Under the pieces are notes generated by a model. That model had not been told where the DNA came from. It worked only from the letters and a program-made list of their open reading frames with translations, and did no database searches. The position numbers and the translations under genes are program-made. DNA of 64,000 nucleotides from Paenibacillus radicis (ex Xue et al. 2023). GTDB taxonomy: Bacteria > Bacillota > Bacilli > Paenibacillales > NBRC-103111. How positions within the stretch are numbered: the stretch's first letter is position 1; every line of letters begins with the position of its first letter. Location: the NCBI RefSeq assembly GCF_024722015.1, contig NZ_JANQBD010000021.1, forward strand, positions 62,001 through 126,000, written 5' to 3'. Positions 18,251 to 26,890 of this stretch are shown piece by piece.

Positions 18251-18535
18251 TTGAAAGGAACGAAAAATATTATGTATATGGGGCTGGCGTTAGGCATGCT
18301 GTTTTTTGCCGTCCCTAGATTGGATATTCACTCGGGATTTACACTGCCGACCATTTTCGGAATCGTCTGGGTGTTTTTTGCCCTTGTAATCATTGCTGCG
18401 CATTTGCATGAAATTCTTGGAGTTGATGATGAGTCCAAACGGGAGATGGCGAAGGTTAGGCATATGAAAAAATGGCAGCTGGAGCAAATGCTTCAAGGCA
18501 AACGTAAAATGCTGCAATTTAAAAAAATGCGCTGA
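18251..18535 (+). CDS. Small two-helix membrane protein of unknown function
   Basis: This 94-residue protein has two predicted membrane helices (about residues 8-24, YMGLALGMLFFAVPRL, and 33-55, FGIVWVFFALVIIAAHL). A charged, coiled-coil-prone tail ends in many Lys and Met residues (MKKWQLEQMLQGKRKMLQFK). The TTG at 18251 has GGGAGG at 18236-18241 with ideal spacing. An earlier ATG in frame at 18191 lacks a ribosome site. I do not recognise the family. It is followed by a terminator hairpin, so it is a single-gene transcript. Confidence 0.7.
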   Translation: MKGTKNIMYMGLALGMLFFAVPRLDIHSGFTLPTIFGIVWVFFALVIIAAHLHEILGVDDESKREMAKVRHMKKWQLEQMLQGKRKMLQFKKMR

Positions 18536-18541
18536 GCGAAA

Positions 18542-18577
18542 AGCAACAAATAGGAACAAAAGCAACAAATAGGAACA
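18542..18577. repeat. Two tandem copies of a 17-bp sequence
   Basis: AGCAACAAATAGGAACA occurs at 18542-18558 and again at 18561-18577, a 19-bp period. It lies between the stop of the small membrane protein and its terminator. It probably arose by local duplication. Confidence 0.8.
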
Positions 18578-18584
18578 TAGGAAA

Positions 18585-18624
18585 AAAGCCGTTTCCCCGG
18601 ATTTGCGGGAATACGGTTTATTTT
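18585..18624 (+). terminator. Probable rho-independent terminator
   Basis: AAGCCGTTTCCC pairs with GGGAATACGGTT across a 9-nt loop, with one bulged T, and is followed by TTATTTTA. It ends the transcript of the small membrane protein. Confidence 0.6.
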
Positions 18625-18637
18625 ACATATAAGAAAG

Positions 18638-18683
18638 ATCAAGTGCCTTACAGCACTAAAGTGAGATGCCCTTTCTAACATTA
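18638..18683. repeat. Dispersed repeat, copy 2 (ATCAAGTGCCTTACAGC type)
   Basis: This is the second copy of the element at 12255-12300. The core ATCAAGTG(C/T)YTTACAGC followed by CTAAAGTG is conserved and again sits downstream of a terminator. No gene is seen here. Confidence 0.5.
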
Positions 18684-18735
18684 AGTTTGCCGAGGGTACC
18701 CTATTTATCTCGCAAGACAAGCTGCCTGTAAGATT

Positions 18736-18785
18736 GAAATGTATCCTCGATGAAAGAGTTTCGGATCAGAAAGCTTTTCGAAGGA
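18736..18785. repeat. Dispersed TGTATC...GATCAGAAGCTTTTC element, diverged copy
   Basis: TGTATCCTCGATGAAAG, then GGATCAGAAAGCTTTTCG, follows the pattern also seen near 19600, 36680 and 58805. It is non-coding. Confidence 0.45.
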
Positions 18786-18904
18786 ATGAAGAATGAGTGA
18801 GTAACCTGTCTACCTTGCTTAGATTAGACCTACATTAGAACTTAAGATCATTAAATGCACCCCATGATTATAGGGATAGCGGAGATGAACCCTGGAGGAT
18901 TTTG

Positions 18905-19090
18905 TACGGAACTGAAAGTTCCGTTATTCCATCTGGCGCCTCCAATCCGGGGCGATAGCGGAAGCGGGAATTCCGTTATGTTGGCTGAATGGAGCATTTA
19001 TGCACAAAAACAGAGCAATAACGGAACTAGCTGTTCCCGTATCACTCTGATTTTTGGTCTTTTCAGGCGATAAAGGAACAATTACTTCCG
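18905..19090. repeat. Hairpin-rich GGAA/TTCC intergenic repeat, single diverged copy
   Basis: This segment is a diverged copy of the units at 40883-41441. The same order appears: ACGGAAC...TTCCGTTAT hairpin, CGATAGCGGAAGCGGGAATTCCG hairpin (split by few bases), then a long hairpin from CAAAAACAGAGCAATAACGG to CACTCTGATTTTTGG at 19004-19056, then GGCGATAAAGGAACAA. A 72-codon ORF inside it is accidental. From 19100 to 19660 I see no gene. Confidence 0.75.
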
Positions 19091-19596
19091 CATTGCCCTT
19101 CACTTCTGCAATACCCTACACTTCCGTGGATGCAATACTGGCGTGTTGTTTAGGGTTATGTGCAGGTGATCTCTGCGCTAAAATATAGCGAAGCTAACCG
19201 TACATGGAACACCAGCAGAGAAGTTCATGGTTATCAATAACGGTTCGAAGACCGGCATAGGGGAGTAAGGAAGCGGCGCAAAGCACAGAGTAGAACAAAA
19301 GAGGGAATCCGGTGTGGGGTGGAGGAGTGTAAGCGTCTACCCTGATCGTCACCTCCGGTAACTGCTCGGGTATGCGACCTGCCTTAGAAGCTCATGTTCC
19401 TCCCGCTGCAAGCCTTCCATTCCAAGAAACACGACTTCAACAGCGGCCGTAATCCCACATCCATCCCTCCAAAGCATACAAAAGTAGATCGTACACCAAG
19501 GACTCTGTAAGGCTTTTTCTTATAATATCAGACTTTATAGTTTTCAGCGGAGCTGAACAAGCCTGATATTGCAAGAAAAGCTACAATTTAGACACG

Positions 19597-19646
19597 AGTG
19601 TATCTTCCTCGAAAGGGCTACCATCAGAAGCTTTTCTTATTTGTGA
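19597..19646. repeat. Dispersed TGTATCTTCCTCGAAA...GATCAGAAGCTTTTCTT element
   Basis: TGTATCTTCCTCGAAAGGG, a short gap, then ATCAGAAGCTTTTCTT follows the same consensus as copies near 18740, 36680 and 58805. It lies just downstream of the minus-strand gene ending at 19665. Confidence 0.5.
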
Positions 19647-19664
19647 TAATGAAAGGGCTTCTTC

Positions 19665-19973
19665 TCAGAGCAATAAAGTGATGGCGAGCAGATTGTACAA
19701 TACCAGAGGAAGAATTACGTTGTTATAAGCGTAAGGATTGGCGAATGCGCGCACATGTCCTTCCAGTGGCCGTAAGTATAAGTGGGAGTCATCGAAATGG
19801 ATGATATAACCATGGTACACTTGCCCTTGAACCGTTTGTACCTGAACCGGATGGTTCATGTGTTTGGCGCAAAGCCCATGGACATGATCTTTCAATTTGT
19901 TCATAGATTCCCACACTGTAGGGTCCATTTGATACAACGGTTGATTCTGTACAGCTGTTGGTTGATTATACAT
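19665..19973 (-). CDS. Small protein with an Sm/SH3-like core, function unknown
   Basis: This protein of about 102 residues has a central segment, PVQVQTVQGQVYHGYIIHFD, with the alternating pattern of a small beta barrel (LSM-like, as in DUF2642-type Bacillales proteins). A hydrophobic C-terminus (VILPLVLYNLLAITLLL) could touch the membrane. GGAGG at 19983-19989 points to the ATG at 19973. A TTG at 19991 would overlap that ribosome site. It stands alone, divergent to ytoI. The fold assignment is tentative. Confidence 0.6.
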   Translation of the reverse strand: MYNQPTAVQNQPLYQMDPTVWESMNKLKDHVHGLCAKHMNHPVQVQTVQGQVYHGYIIHFDDSHLYLRPLEGHVRAFANPYAYNNVILPLVLYNLLAITLLL

Positions 19974-20147
19974 TCGGTCGTGCACCTCCAAAAGTTTCTA
20001 CTCCATCCTATGCGAATGCCTAGTTTTGGTTCATATTTTTAACGAAATGAGCAATTTGATTATTACAAGCGCTTTTGTTTCATTCAAATAGAGCTTATAA
20101 TAAGTGATACAGAATAATACAGTATTGTGAAACGGGGTGTAACAGTT

Positions 20148-21485
20148 TTGGAGCAATCAACGCAGGAAGCAGCTACCAAGCATGAACAAATTTTAAAATA
20201 TATCGAGGGTCTTAAGATAGGTTCCAAAATCTCGGTTCGGAAAATAGCTGAAAAGCTTGAGGTTAGTGAAGGGACAGCCTACCGTGCCATAAAGGAAGCG
20301 GATAATCTTGGTCTAGTCAGCACCAAAGAGAGGGTCGGAACCATCCGTGTAGAAAAAAAACTGCGTGATAACATAGACAAGCTAACCTTTGCTGAGGTTG
20401 TTAATATCGTGGACGGGGAAGTGCTCGGCGGTCTGGATGGACTGCAAAAGACATTGAACAAGTTTGTTATCGGGGCGATGCAGCAGGATGCTATGATGCG
20501 TTATATTGATCCGGGCAGCTTGCTCATTGTAGGAAACCGCAGTAAAGCCCATACATGTGCACTGGAGCAAGGGGCGGGTGTGTTAATTACAGGAGGCTTT
20601 GGCACTAGCGATGAGGTGAAAAAGCTGGCGGACGAGCTGGACCTGCCTATAATATCGAGCAGCTATGACACCTATACAGTGGCATCGATGATTAATAGAG
20701 CTATTTATGACCGTCTCATCAAGAAAAAAATACTGCTTATCGAGGATATTGTACCTCCGCAAATGCAGGTTATGGTTCTTAAGGGCCATCATATGCTGAA
20801 GGATTGGCAGCAGCTTCACGAACAGACAGGACATAGCCGATTTCCCGTAGTTGATGAATGGAACCGATTGACAGGGATGATTACCTCCAAGGATTTGATT
20901 GGAGCACAGCCGGAGCAGACGATGGATAAGCTGATGACGCGCAATCCGCTGACAGCTGCTCTTAACACTTCAGTAGCCTCTGCTGCCCATATGATGGTGT
21001 GGGAGGGCATAGATCTATTGCCGGTGATTGATACGAATCGCAAAGTAATGGCGGTTATCAGTCGCAAGGACGTGCTTAAAGCGATGCAGCAAATCCAACG
21101 CCAGCCGCAAAACGGCGAAACGTTTGAGGATTTGATCTGGTCCGGGTTTGAGGAGGAGCGAAGCAAGGAAGGGCAGACGGTTTACCGGGGCTTGATTACG
21201 CCTCAGATGACCAATCAGCTCGGGACAGTCTCAGAGGGGGTATTGACGATTCTGATGACGCAAGCGGCTTATCATGTTGTACAAAATGTGAAGAAGGGCG
21301 ACCTCGTGATGGACAACATGTCCTCTTATTTTGTAAAGCCGGTGCAAATCGACAGCCAAATCGAAATCCATCCCAAAATAATTGAGGTCAGCCGCAAATT
21401 CGGAAAAATTGATGTGGGAATTTATCACGGCCCGACATTAGTAGCCAAAGCCATGCTGACCGCCCAATTCATCGATCAGGTTTAA
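20148..21485 (+). CDS. ytoI: DRTGG/CBS-domain transcriptional regulator, YtoI family
   Basis: This 445-residue protein has a GntR-like winged helix (about residues 15-60, VRKIAEKLEVSEGTAYRAIK) and a DRTGG domain (about 75-180). Two CBS motifs that normally bind adenine nucleotides follow (about 190-310, FPVVDEWNRLTGMITSKDLI and LLPVIDTNRKVMAVISRKDV). A hot-dog thioesterase-like domain ends the chain. This is the architecture of B. subtilis YtoI. The TTG at 20148 has GGGGTG at 20134-20139, while a GTG at 20127 has no ribosome site. The neighbours ytpI, ytrI, ytrH and dnaE match the Bacillus gene order. Its targets are unknown. Confidence 0.88.
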   Translation: MEQSTQEAATKHEQILKYIEGLKIGSKISVRKIAEKLEVSEGTAYRAIKEADNLGLVSTKERVGTIRVEKKLRDNIDKLTFAEVVNIVDGEVLGGLDGLQKTLNKFVIGAMQQDAMMRYIDPGSLLIVGNRSKAHTCALEQGAGVLITGGFGTSDEVKKLADELDLPIISSSYDTYTVASMINRAIYDRLIKKKILLIEDIVPPQMQVMVLKGHHMLKDWQQLHEQTGHSRFPVVDEWNRLTGMITSKDLIGAQPEQTMDKLMTRNPLTAALNTSVASAAHMMVWEGIDLLPVIDTNRKVMAVISRKDVLKAMQQIQRQPQNGETFEDLIWSGFEEERSKEGQTVYRGLITPQMTNQLGTVSEGVLTILMTQAAYHVVQNVKKGDLVMDNMSSYFVKPVQIDSQIEIHPKIIEVSRKFGKIDVGIYHGPTLVAKAMLTAQFIDQV

Positions 21486-21497
21486 GCTCGAGAATGT

Positions 21498-21794
21498 CTA
21501 CAGCTTGCTATAAGCGCTATGATTGCGCAGACCCGCGAACAGGTTAAACAGGCCAAGCAGAAAGCAAATGGTGCCAAAAACGCGGCGCAGGTTAGAATCT
21601 GTAAAGAAAAACAGCTGGGAAACAGCGATAACAACAAGCATTGCACCCATCGCAATGTTCATGCGTGCCGCATAAATCCCGCGAAGCTTGGGATCCTGGT
21701 TTCTCCTTGACCGAAAGCTGTAATAGACCGATAAAATTAATGGAACAAAAATAAATATAGGTAACAAAGCTTGGAGAATTTCCATCACAGGCAC
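21498..21794 (-). CDS. ytpI: YtpI family membrane protein
   Basis: This protein of about 98 residues has three hydrophobic segments (ALLPIFIFVPLILSVYYSF, MNIAMGAMLVVIAVSQLFF and a C-terminal ICFLLGLFNLFAGLRN). It matches YtpI in size, N-terminus (MPV...) and genomic position, convergent with ytoI with 12 bp between stops. Start choice is unsure: GTG at 21794 agrees with the Bacillus N-terminus, and AAAAGGAT lies only a few bases upstream. An ATG three codons later is the alternative. No function is known. Confidence 0.75.
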   Translation of the reverse strand: MPVMEILQALLPIFIFVPLILSVYYSFRSRRNQDPKLRGIYAARMNIAMGAMLVVIAVSQLFFFTDSNLRRVFGTICFLLGLFNLFAGLRNHSAYSKL

Positions 21795-21804
21795 ATCCTT
21801 TTAT

Positions 21805-22014
21805 TCATTTCTTAGTTGTATCCATGGTGTGGCGCAGAAATGACGTCCAAACTGGATCTTTATTAATGTAACGATTTTTGTTGGGAAATGCAACGAGGCT
21901 AGCTAATAAAGAGCGGCCGCAGTGATCCGCGACTCCCCCTAAAGCTGTTCTCATTTTTGTGTTCTCAATATTGCCTATGGGACGGTGCGCCTCCATTCCT
22001 TTGCTGTGACCCAT
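21805..22014 (-). pseudogene. Short frame at the position normally held by nrnA
   Basis: A 69-codon frame lies between ytpI and ytrI and overlaps the end of ytrI. In related genomes this slot holds nrnA (DHH-family nanoRNase), which is missing here. LGGVADHCGRSL faintly recalls the FGGGGH...A motif of the NrnA C-terminus, so the 160-bp gap may be an eroded remnant. The resemblance is weak and could be chance. Confidence 0.25.
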
Positions 22015-22475
22015 ACCTTAAGCTCTGTATGGATTAACAGCATGATTTTAACATTGACGGTATAATCCTTATCCTGAATGGCATGGTACGTTTTCTGGGC
22101 CAGCAGTCGTTGATACACATGGGGCGATTCTGCAAAATAAGTTATTTTTTGCCCCTTGACGACACTGAGATCATTGCGCAGGCGGCGTTCGATTTCCTGT
22201 TCGGTTACCTTATCGAGAGGATCGAGATCTCCCGATTCCACGGTGACATCAATTTGATTGATTGTGCTTTGCTGATTTTTGCTTTTTTTATACGAATTAT
22301 TGTCTTGAATAAGCTTTTCATTCTCAGCCTGGAGCTCTTTATTTTTTATAAGTACCGTATTAAGATGGTGATGATAAATTGCAGTAAATACAGCGCAGCC
22401 GATAATGCCCCCGGCAATAAGCAGGCCCGTTGCTTTCATCAGCCCGGTAAACTGTTCAAAGGGCGGTACCTTCAA
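21975..22475 (-). CDS. ytrI: Sporulation membrane protein YtrI
   Basis: This 166-residue protein has one N-terminal membrane helix (MKATGLLIAGGIIGCAVFTAIY). A coiled-coil segment follows (NKELQAENEKLIQDN), then a soluble domain ending TELKVWVTAKEW. This is the YtrI pattern, known in B. subtilis as needed for efficient sporulation in the mother cell. Its start overlaps the ytrH stop by four bases (ATGA), so translation is coupled, and the operon runs divergently from dnaE. Confidence 0.85.
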   Translation of the reverse strand: MKVPPFEQFTGLMKATGLLIAGGIIGCAVFTAIYHHHLNTVLIKNKELQAENEKLIQDNNSYKKSKNQQSTINQIDVTVESGDLDPLDKVTEQEIERRLRNDLSVVKGQKITYFAESPHVYQRLLAQKTYHAIQDKDYTVNVKIMLLIHTELKVWVTAKEWRRTVP

Positions 22476-22804
22476 TTGCCGCTGCCTCCTTTACAAATCC
22501 ATTGAATGAGTGTCGTGCCTGAGTGGGCTCCTATAAAAGCAAATACGATATATAAAATTTGTTTGATCGCGGGCGACATATAGCCTTCAACCAAGTTGCT
22601 TTCGATTACACGAATGGGGTCGATCGTCCCGCCTACTGCAGCTACCAGCGCCCAGATTTTGATCTGCTCCGAGATTAGCAGCATTCGGGTTGTAGGCGGT
22701 TCCATAATAAATACGGCTGCTATCCCGCCAAGCATAGTTCCTCCAAGAACAACTCCGAACGCCACAAAAAAATCGACTACGCATTTTGTTAAAAAGCTTG
22801 ACAT
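22472..22804 (-). CDS. ytrH: Sporulation membrane protein YtrH
   Basis: This 110-residue integral membrane protein has three hydrophobic segments, with FVAFGVVLGGTMLGGIAAVF and the conserved loop AAVGGTIDPIRVIESN. It matches YtrH, the sigma-E-controlled partner of YtrI. AAGGATGGGAACGAGG precedes the start on the minus strand. It shares a 136-bp regulatory region with the divergent dnaE gene. Confidence 0.88.
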   Translation of the reverse strand: MSSFLTKCVVDFFVAFGVVLGGTMLGGIAAVFIMEPPTTRMLLISEQIKIWALVAAVGGTIDPIRVIESNLVEGYMSPAIKQILYIVFAFIGAHSGTTLIQWICKGGSGN

Positions 22805-22940
22805 TCCTCGTTCCCATCCTTCCTTTATTACCGCGCATGATGTCCTGCTTGTCTAATCTATGGTACAAGTGTTCGTATTATGATAAAATAAAAGAAATAT
22901 TTTTGGCGGCATAAGGATTACCAACAAGGGGGTGGAGCGG

Positions 22941-25900
22941 GTGAGCGATTTTGTCCATCTGCATGTACATAGCGAATATAGTTTGCTGGATGGTGCGGCG
23001 CGCATCGATGATCTGGTTGGACGGGCGGCCGACCTCGGAATGAAGGCGTTGGCGTTGACCGACCATGGCGTCATGTATGGAGCCATACCTTTCTATAAAG
23101 CTTGCAAGCAGCGCGGTATCAAGCCGATTATCGGCTGCGAGGTTTACTACACGGCAGGCTCGCTTCGGGATAAAGGGGCTCGGAAGGACCAGCCGATTTA
23201 TCATTTAATATTGCTCGCCAAGAATCATACCGGCTATCAAAACCTGATGAAGCTGTGCTCAATAGGACATTTGGAGGGACATCATTACAAGCCTCGGATT
23301 GACCTTAAGCATTTGGCTGAATATTCGGAAGGGCTTATTTGCACCAGCTCATGTCTTGGAAGTGAAGTTTCCCAGCACTTGCTTCATGACCGTTACGAGG
23401 AGGCCAAGTTTGCTGCGCTTCGTTACAAGGACATTTTTGGTGATGATTTTTTCTTGGAGCTTCAGGATCATGGATTGATGGAGCAGAAAAAAGTGATGCA
23501 AAGCATGCTCCAATTGAGCGAGGATACAGGCATTCCGTTGATCGCGACCAATGACGTTCACTATGTTCGTGAGCCGGATCATGCGGTCCAGGATATTCTG
23601 ATTTGCATAGGGACAGGCAAGACGGTAGATGATACGGAACGGCTGCGCTTCCATTCAAGCCAGCTGTATTTGAAAAGCGAAGAAGAGATGAAGCGTCTGT
23701 TCCCTCATGTGCCGCAGGCGATAGAAAATAGTCGAATCGTGGCAGAACGATGTGAGCTGGAGCTCGAATTCGGCCGTTCGATCCTGCCGCAGTTCGAGCC
23801 TATTCCACCCAATGCGACAGCAGGCAGTTATCTTGCTGAATTGTGTCAGACAGGGCTTGAGGAGCGTTACGGGAATGTCGAAGCGTGGCTGGAATCAGAG
23901 GATAACAGCTACCGCAAGCAGCTTGAGGAAAGACTCCATTATGAGTTATCTGTAATTGAACGAATGGGCTTTTCCGATTATTTTTTAATTGTTTGGGATT
24001 TTATCCGTTTCGCTCATCAGCAAGGCATCGTAACAGGTCCGGGCCGGGGTTCCTCTGCTGGCAGCCTGGTAGCCTATGTACTGAAGATCACGGATGTAGA
24101 CCCGATCCGTTATCATTTATTGTTTGAACGATTCCTTAATCCGGAACGGATTTCGATGCCCGATATAGATATTGATTTTAGCGATTTGCGCCGTGACGAG
24201 GTTATAGATTATGTGGTGGACAAATATGGACGCGATCGGGTAGCCCAAATTATTACATTCGGAACTATGGCGGCGAAGGCGGCTGTTCGCGATGTGGGCA
24301 GAGTGCTGAATATTCCTTATGGAGAAGTGGATCGCGCTGCCAAGATGATACCGTCTCAGCTCGGGATGACATTGGCGGAGGCTATCGAAGCCAATCCCGA
24401 TTTGAAAGCTCTTGCCGCGAGACAGCCGAAGACAGCGCAGCTGCTGGAGATCGCGATGAAGGTTGAGGGGATGCCCCGGCATGCTTCTACGCACGCAGCA
24501 GGAGTAATTATTTCCCGGGAGCCGCTGACACAATATGTACCGCTGCAGGAAGGCAATGAGCAGACTGCATTGACCCAGTATTCAATGGAGCATTTGGAAG
24601 CGATTGGACTGCTCAAAATGGATTTTCTTGGCTTGCGAACCTTGTCTATTATCGAGCGTACGCTCCAATGGATCAAAGAGCAGACAGGGGAATCGGTAGA
24701 TTTCCACAAGATTCCCATGGATGACCCTGCAACCTATGAACTGCTAAGCCGTGGCGACACAACAGGTGTATTTCAGCTGGAGTCGGCTGGAGTACGCCGG
24801 GTGCTGAAGGATTTAAGGCCTTCGGATTTCGAGGATATTATTTCAGTGGTAGCGTTATATCGCCCGGGTCCAATGGATTTTATTCCACGGTATATCGGGT
24901 GCAAGCATGGCGAGCTGGAAGTGGAATATCCACATCCTTTATTGGAGCCGATTCTTGGAGATACATACGGAATTATCGTGTATCAGGAGCAAATCATGCA
25001 GATTGCTTCCAAAATGGCGGGCTTCAGCCTCGGAGAGGCCGATTTGCTGCGGCGTGCAGTCAGCAAGAAGAAGCGCGAAGTGCTGGACGAGGAGCGCGCG
25101 CATTTCGTAAAGGGCAGCGTGAGCGAAGGCTTTAGTGAAACGGAGGCGAACAAGGTGTACGACATGATCGTACGCTTCGCTGACTATGGTTTCCCCCGCG
25201 CGCATGCGACAGCTTACGGCGTTCTGGCGTTCCAGACCGCTTATTTGAAGGCGCATTATCCGGTCCAATTTATGGCTGCTATGCTGACAGCCGTAATGGG
25301 CAGCCACAATAAGGTGGCTGAATATGTGGACGAATGCCGCCGCATGGGCATCGTCGTGCTGCCGCCCGACGTCAATGAGAGCGGCATCGTGTTTACGCCT
25401 GCGGCGCAGCCGAGCCTCGCAGGCGGCAGTGCCGCTGCTGACGCCGAGGGCGCATCCGGCGTGGATGCAGCTGCAGCGCAATCGCGCGCGGGCGCGATTC
25501 GCTTCGGGCTCGCCGCGATCAAGAACGTCGGCACGCATGCGATCGAGTCGATCATGCAGGAGCGCGGCAGCGGCCCCTACAAGAGTTTGCTCGACCTGTG
25601 CCGGCGGGTCGATCTGCGCGTGTGCAATAAGCGGGTGCTTGAGTCGCTTATTCAAGGCGGAGCCGCCGACTCGCTGACTGGACACCGGGCTCAAAAGCTG
25701 GCGATGCTCGAAGAGACGATTGAAGCTGCTGTCAAATGGCGCAAGGAGCGGGATGACTTGCAGCTGCATTTGTTCGGGTTCGTCGAGGACGTTCACTGGG
25801 AGGTCGAATATCCGGAGATTCGTCCCTTTACGATGACCCAGCAACTGGAGCTGGAGCGAGAGCTGTTGGGACTTTACATCTCTGGCAGTCCGTTGGATGA

Positions 25901-26762
25901 CTATGAAGCGGTGCTGCGGGTGATTGAGGTTGATATGCTCCATCAGCTGCAGGAGCTGCCTGACAACAGCGAGGTGATTGTAGCGGGATTGGTGCTGTCC
26001 AACAAGACGATAGTGACCAAGAAAGGCCAGCCCATGGCTTTCATGGAGCTGGAGGACCGTGTAGCCAAGGTGGAGGTCGTATTGTTTCCGGAAGCTTGGA
26101 AGCAGTTCGCGCCACTCGTCCAGAAGGGGAATCCCGTTCTGGTCCGGGCCAAGCTGCAGCAGGGGGACGAGGATATTAAGCTGTTTGCCGATCAGCTGGT
26201 AGCGCTGAGTGATCCTCAGCTGCAGCTGAAGGCTGTGCGCCGCCCTGCGGCGCATAATGCTTCCGCCCGCACTGGCGGCGATCGTGCAGCTCCTGCCGGC
26301 ACTGGGGGCCGCTCTGCGGCTCCCAGCCGCCAAGCGCAAGCTTCGCCGCAGCCACAGGCCCGCGAAGGCGCTGCCGCGCCGCGCGTGGCTTCGTCCGGCC
26401 AGACGGCGCGTCCGCCTCAGTCTGGCTCCGCTGCACGGCCGAATTCGCCGGGCCGAGCAGTAAGTCCCGCGGCCGCTGACCAGCCGACCAGATCGGCCGC
26501 TCCGGCAGGCACGTCCTCATCGACGGCATCGCGTCCGCAGCGGGTGTATGTCAAAATCTCGGCTGATCATGAGCAGCCGCAAGTATTGACAGCTCTGAAG
26601 CAGCTGCTTGCAGAGCAAGGAGGACCCTTGTCCGTTATTCTGTATTATGAGAAAAGCCAAAAAACGTTGGGCTTGAGCGATCAATATAAAGTGAAGCCTT
26701 CACCGAAGCTGTTCCAGGCCATTGAAGAGCTGCTTGGCAAAGAATCCGTGAAAGTGAAATAA
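22941..26762 (+). CDS. dnaE: DNA polymerase III subunit alpha, DnaE
   Basis: This replicative polymerase of about 1273 residues belongs to the DnaE1/DnaE3 class that works beside PolC in Firmicutes. The N-terminal PHP domain reads HLHVHSEYSLLDGA, the palm carries PDIDIDFSD and GPGRGSSAGSLVAY, and later come the beta-binding, helix-hairpin-helix and OB-fold regions (EVIVAGLVLSNKTIVTKKGQ). It is about 150 residues longer than B. subtilis DnaE because of two Ala/Gly/Pro-rich insertions, at about residues 815-850 and 1105-1200. The start is GTG at 22941 after AAGGGGGTG; a GTG nine bases earlier lies inside that ribosome site. Confidence 0.95.
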   Translation: MSDFVHLHVHSEYSLLDGAARIDDLVGRAADLGMKALALTDHGVMYGAIPFYKACKQRGIKPIIGCEVYYTAGSLRDKGARKDQPIYHLILLAKNHTGYQNLMKLCSIGHLEGHHYKPRIDLKHLAEYSEGLICTSSCLGSEVSQHLLHDRYEEAKFAALRYKDIFGDDFFLELQDHGLMEQKKVMQSMLQLSEDTGIPLIATNDVHYVREPDHAVQDILICIGTGKTVDDTERLRFHSSQLYLKSEEEMKRLFPHVPQAIENSRIVAERCELELEFGRSILPQFEPIPPNATAGSYLAELCQTGLEERYGNVEAWLESEDNSYRKQLEERLHYELSVIERMGFSDYFLIVWDFIRFAHQQGIVTGPGRGSSAGSLVAYVLKITDVDPIRYHLLFERFLNPERISMPDIDIDFSDLRRDEVIDYVVDKYGRDRVAQIITFGTMAAKAAVRDVGRVLNIPYGEVDRAAKMIPSQLGMTLAEAIEANPDLKALAARQPKTAQLLEIAMKVEGMPRHASTHAAGVIISREPLTQYVPLQEGNEQTALTQYSMEHLEAIGLLKMDFLGLRTLSIIERTLQWIKEQTGESVDFHKIPMDDPATYELLSRGDTTGVFQLESAGVRRVLKDLRPSDFEDIISVVALYRPGPMDFIPRYIGCKHGELEVEYPHPLLEPILGDTYGIIVYQEQIMQIASKMAGFSLGEADLLRRAVSKKKREVLDEERAHFVKGSVSEGFSETEANKVYDMIVRFADYGFPRAHATAYGVLAFQTAYLKAHYPVQFMAAMLTAVMGSHNKVAEYVDECRRMGIVVLPPDVNESGIVFTPAAQPSLAGGSAAADAEGASGVDAAAAQSRAGAIRFGLAAIKNVGTHAIESIMQERGSGPYKSLLDLCRRVDLRVCNKRVLESLIQGGAADSLTGHRAQKLAMLEETIEAAVKWRKERDDLQLHLFGFVEDVHWEVEYPEIRPFTMTQQLELERELLGLYISGSPLDDYEAVLRVIEVDMLHQLQELPDNSEVIVAGLVLSNKTIVTKKGQPMAFMELEDRVAKVEVVLFPEAWKQFAPLVQKGNPVLVRAKLQQGDEDIKLFADQLVALSDPQLQLKAVRRPAAHNASARTGGDRAAPAGTGGRSAAPSRQAQASPQPQAREGAAAPRVASSGQTARPPQSGSAARPNSPGRAVSPAAADQPTRSAAPAGTSSSTASRPQRVYVKISADHEQPQVLTALKQLLAEQGGPLSVILYYEKSQKTLGLSDQYKVKPSPKLFQAIEELLGKESVKVK

Positions 26763-26828
26763 TTTTTTTACTTACAAAATCGTTGAGCTTCGCAATAAAC
26801 TAATAAATTATGATATTATAAATCGCTG

Positions 26829-26881
26829 CTCCTCCGCATACATTTAGTAACCCGGAAGGTCATTCCGAGTTATGGAGGAGG
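26829..26881 (+). promoter_or_regulatory. Leader hairpin that covers the pgpA ribosome-binding site
   Basis: CTCCTCC at 26829-26835 is complementary to the Shine-Dalgarno GGAGGAG at 26874-26880. Inside, TAACCCGGAA at 26848-26857 pairs with TTCCGAGTTA at 26863-26872 with one mismatch and a 5-nt loop. The SD is therefore buried in a long hairpin, which suggests translational control. No known riboswitch class was recognised. Confidence 0.55.
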
Positions 26882-26890
26882 CGATGTCAC

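Noticed and set aside
24939..26339. Open frame of 466 codons on the minus strand opposite dnaE
   Set aside because: It lies wholly within a certain gene, partly in GC-rich low-complexity DNA, and its translation is compositionally odd without family motifs.
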